Shown: piece by piece, positions 21,929 through 22,630 of the stretch
Layout of the letters: each line of letters begins with the position of its first letter
Numbering within the stretch: position 1 is the stretch's first letter
NCBI GenBank assembly: GCA_002448445.1
Contig: DJYC01000072.1
Location: 1-22,630 of the forward strand
DNA: 22,630 nt
From: Treponema sp. UBA6988
GTDB lineage: Bacteria; Spirochaetota; Spirochaetia; Treponematales; Treponemataceae
Direction: 5' to 3'
The notes under the pieces: generated by a model
Database searches by the model: none
What the model was told of the DNA's origin: nothing
What the model saw: the letters and a program-made list of their open reading frames with translations, nothing else
Position numbers and translations under genes: made by a program

Positions 21929-22139
21929 GACAGCAGGCGTTGTCCGCACGCTACGCGTGCTATCGAGTTACTTCGTAACTTGCGGATTTATATTCTAACA
22001 CCAATCCCCCTTGGGGCGTTGCGGGGCTTAGCAAAGGGATTGTCCCGCAGAGGGGGTAGGCGGAAATAAGGAGCGTGCGCATGCATGCGACGAATTGTAG
22101 CCGAGGGGGAGACTTCCCCCCCTTTACTAAGAAAAATAG
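21929..22139. repeat. Hairpin-rich intergenic region downstream of the cyclase gene
   Basis: No gene is visible. Outer arms TCCGCA (21943-21948) and TGCGGA (21981-21986) enclose GCACG/CGTGC and AGTTAC-TTC-GTAACT, a three-way-junction-like layout. Then CCCC-TT-GGGG near 22007-22016, GCGGG/CCCGC (22021-22048), palindrome CGCATGCATGCG (22078-22089) and GGGGGA-GACT-TCCCCC (22105-22120). Two of these blocks match the gap at 2479-2504 in inverted orientation. Confidence 0.5.
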
Positions 22140-22179
22140 AAGGGGGTATTCAAAGTAAGTCTTTGAGCATCCCCTTTTT
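22140..22179. terminator. Bidirectional terminator between the cyclase gene and purH
   Basis: AAGGGG-type left arm (22140-22145) pairs with CCCCTT (22171-22176), and inner TCAAAG (22150-22155) pairs with CTTTGA (22161-22166). On the plus strand TTTTT (22175-22179) follows; on the minus strand a T-rich tract ending in TATTTTTCTT follows. It lies 13 bases past the purH stop. Confidence 0.7.
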
Positions 22180-22191
22180 GTTGTTTAAAGA

Positions 22192-22630
22192 TTAATGGTG
22201 GAACAAGCGAACGCCGGTAAAGGCCATGACCATGCCGTACTTGTCGCAGGCCTGGATTACGTTGTCGTCACGGATTGAACCGCCGGGCTGGGCTATTACC
22301 TTTGCACCGCTTCTGTGGGCACGCTCAATGTTGTCTCCAAACGGGAAGAAAGCGTCGCTTCCAACGGCAACATCAGTGTTCTTTGCTATCCATGCCTTGC
22401 GCTCTTCTTTTGTAAAGACGGCTGGCTTTTGGGTAAAGAAGTTCTGCCAAACTCCTTCTGCAAGAACGTCATCGTAGTCGTCGCTTGTGTAAACGTCGAT
22501 TGTGTTGTCGCGGTCGGCTCTCTTTATGTCGCTCTTGAAGGGAAGGTTCAGGACCTGGGGACTCTGGCGCAGCCACCACTTGTCTGCCTTGTCTCCTGCC
22601 AAGCGTGTACAGTGGATGCGGCTCTGCTGA
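22192..22630 (-). CDS. purH: Bifunctional AICAR transformylase/IMP cyclohydrolase, 3' part
   Basis: The C-terminal 145 or so residues of PurH, open to the window's right edge, so the gene continues outside. LAGDKADKWWLRQSP, GSDAFFPFGDNIERAHRSG, IAQPGGSIRDDNVI and the terminal MVMAFTGVRLFHH are standard AICAR formyltransferase blocks. The enzyme performs the last two steps of IMP synthesis. The usual PurH end is present, and a bidirectional hairpin terminator follows. The N-terminal cyclohydrolase part is not in view. Confidence 0.95.
   Translation of the reverse strand, partial: QQSRIHCTRLAGDKADKWWLRQSPQVLNLPFKSDIKRADRDNTIDVYTSDDYDDVLAEGVWQNFFTQKPAVFTKEERKAWIAKNTDVAVGSDAFFPFGDNIERAHRSGAKVIAQPGGSIRDDNVIQACDKYGMVMAFTGVRLFHH

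Noticed and set aside
1..22630. CRISPR array or phage/transposon module
   Set aside because: No evenly spaced direct repeats, cas, integrase, transposase or structural phage genes are visible; the repeats are hairpins of differing sequence and spacing.

Overview
The window looks like the chromosome of a spirochaete, most likely a gut or rumen Treponema. The reasons are a chemoreceptor gene, a flgM gene behind a near-consensus sigma-28 promoter, an omptin-type outer-membrane protease, a luxS/pfs pair, and several lineage-type proteins I cannot assign to a characterised family. That assignment is an inference; there is no rRNA or tRNA gene here to anchor it. I see no phage, transposase, CRISPR array or plasmid gene, so most of the window reads as core chromosome with repeat-rich intergenic gaps.

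Layout, left to right. 1-259 is a hairpin-rich gap with a terminator for the leftward chemoreceptor (260-2377). 2461-2964 is a 0.5 kb gap packed with inverted repeats. A leftward block follows: a TetR regulator (6783), an iron-sulfur flavoprotein and a secreted DUF2271-type protein with a possible covalent-flavin motif form a tight operon. Behind it are an RluA-type pseudouridine synthase and the omptin-like protease. Divergently, a rightward run carries yhbY, mtnN (pfs), luxS, a duplicated DUF1538 membrane protein, a tandem PII-like protein and a biotin-protein ligase (6892-11603). A separately promoted protein of unknown function (11682-13385) ends at a clear terminator.

A 50-residue lipoprotein gene (13558-13710) converges, with a 2-base gap, on the lspA operon (14790 leftward). 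Next come a leftward membrane protein with a hydrolase-like tail (14932-16041) and, divergently, a GHKL-ATPase/HDOD fusion protein (16153-17652). A second hairpin-rich gap separates this from a leftward pair: a degenerate iron-alcohol-dehydrogenase-fold protein and a TrmH/SpoU RNA methyltransferase. flgM, rsmI (leftward), a class III nucleotide cyclase (rightward) and the 3' part of purH (leftward, cut by the window edge) complete the window.

Functional groupings: MtnN and LuxS are consecutive steps of S-adenosylhomocysteine recycling and autoinducer-2 formation. DUF1538 plus the PII-like protein resembles a transporter with its own PII regulator. The TetR-flavoprotein-DUF2271 operon suggests a regulated redox function reaching the periplasm. 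The chemoreceptor and flgM belong to motility. The most unexpected signals are promoters placed 6-7 bases before start codons that lack a ribosome-binding site (yhbY, rsmI and the 16041 gene), an alcohol-dehydrogenase homologue that has lost its metal ligands, and intergenic hairpins with variable stems but a conserved AYGGAN loop.
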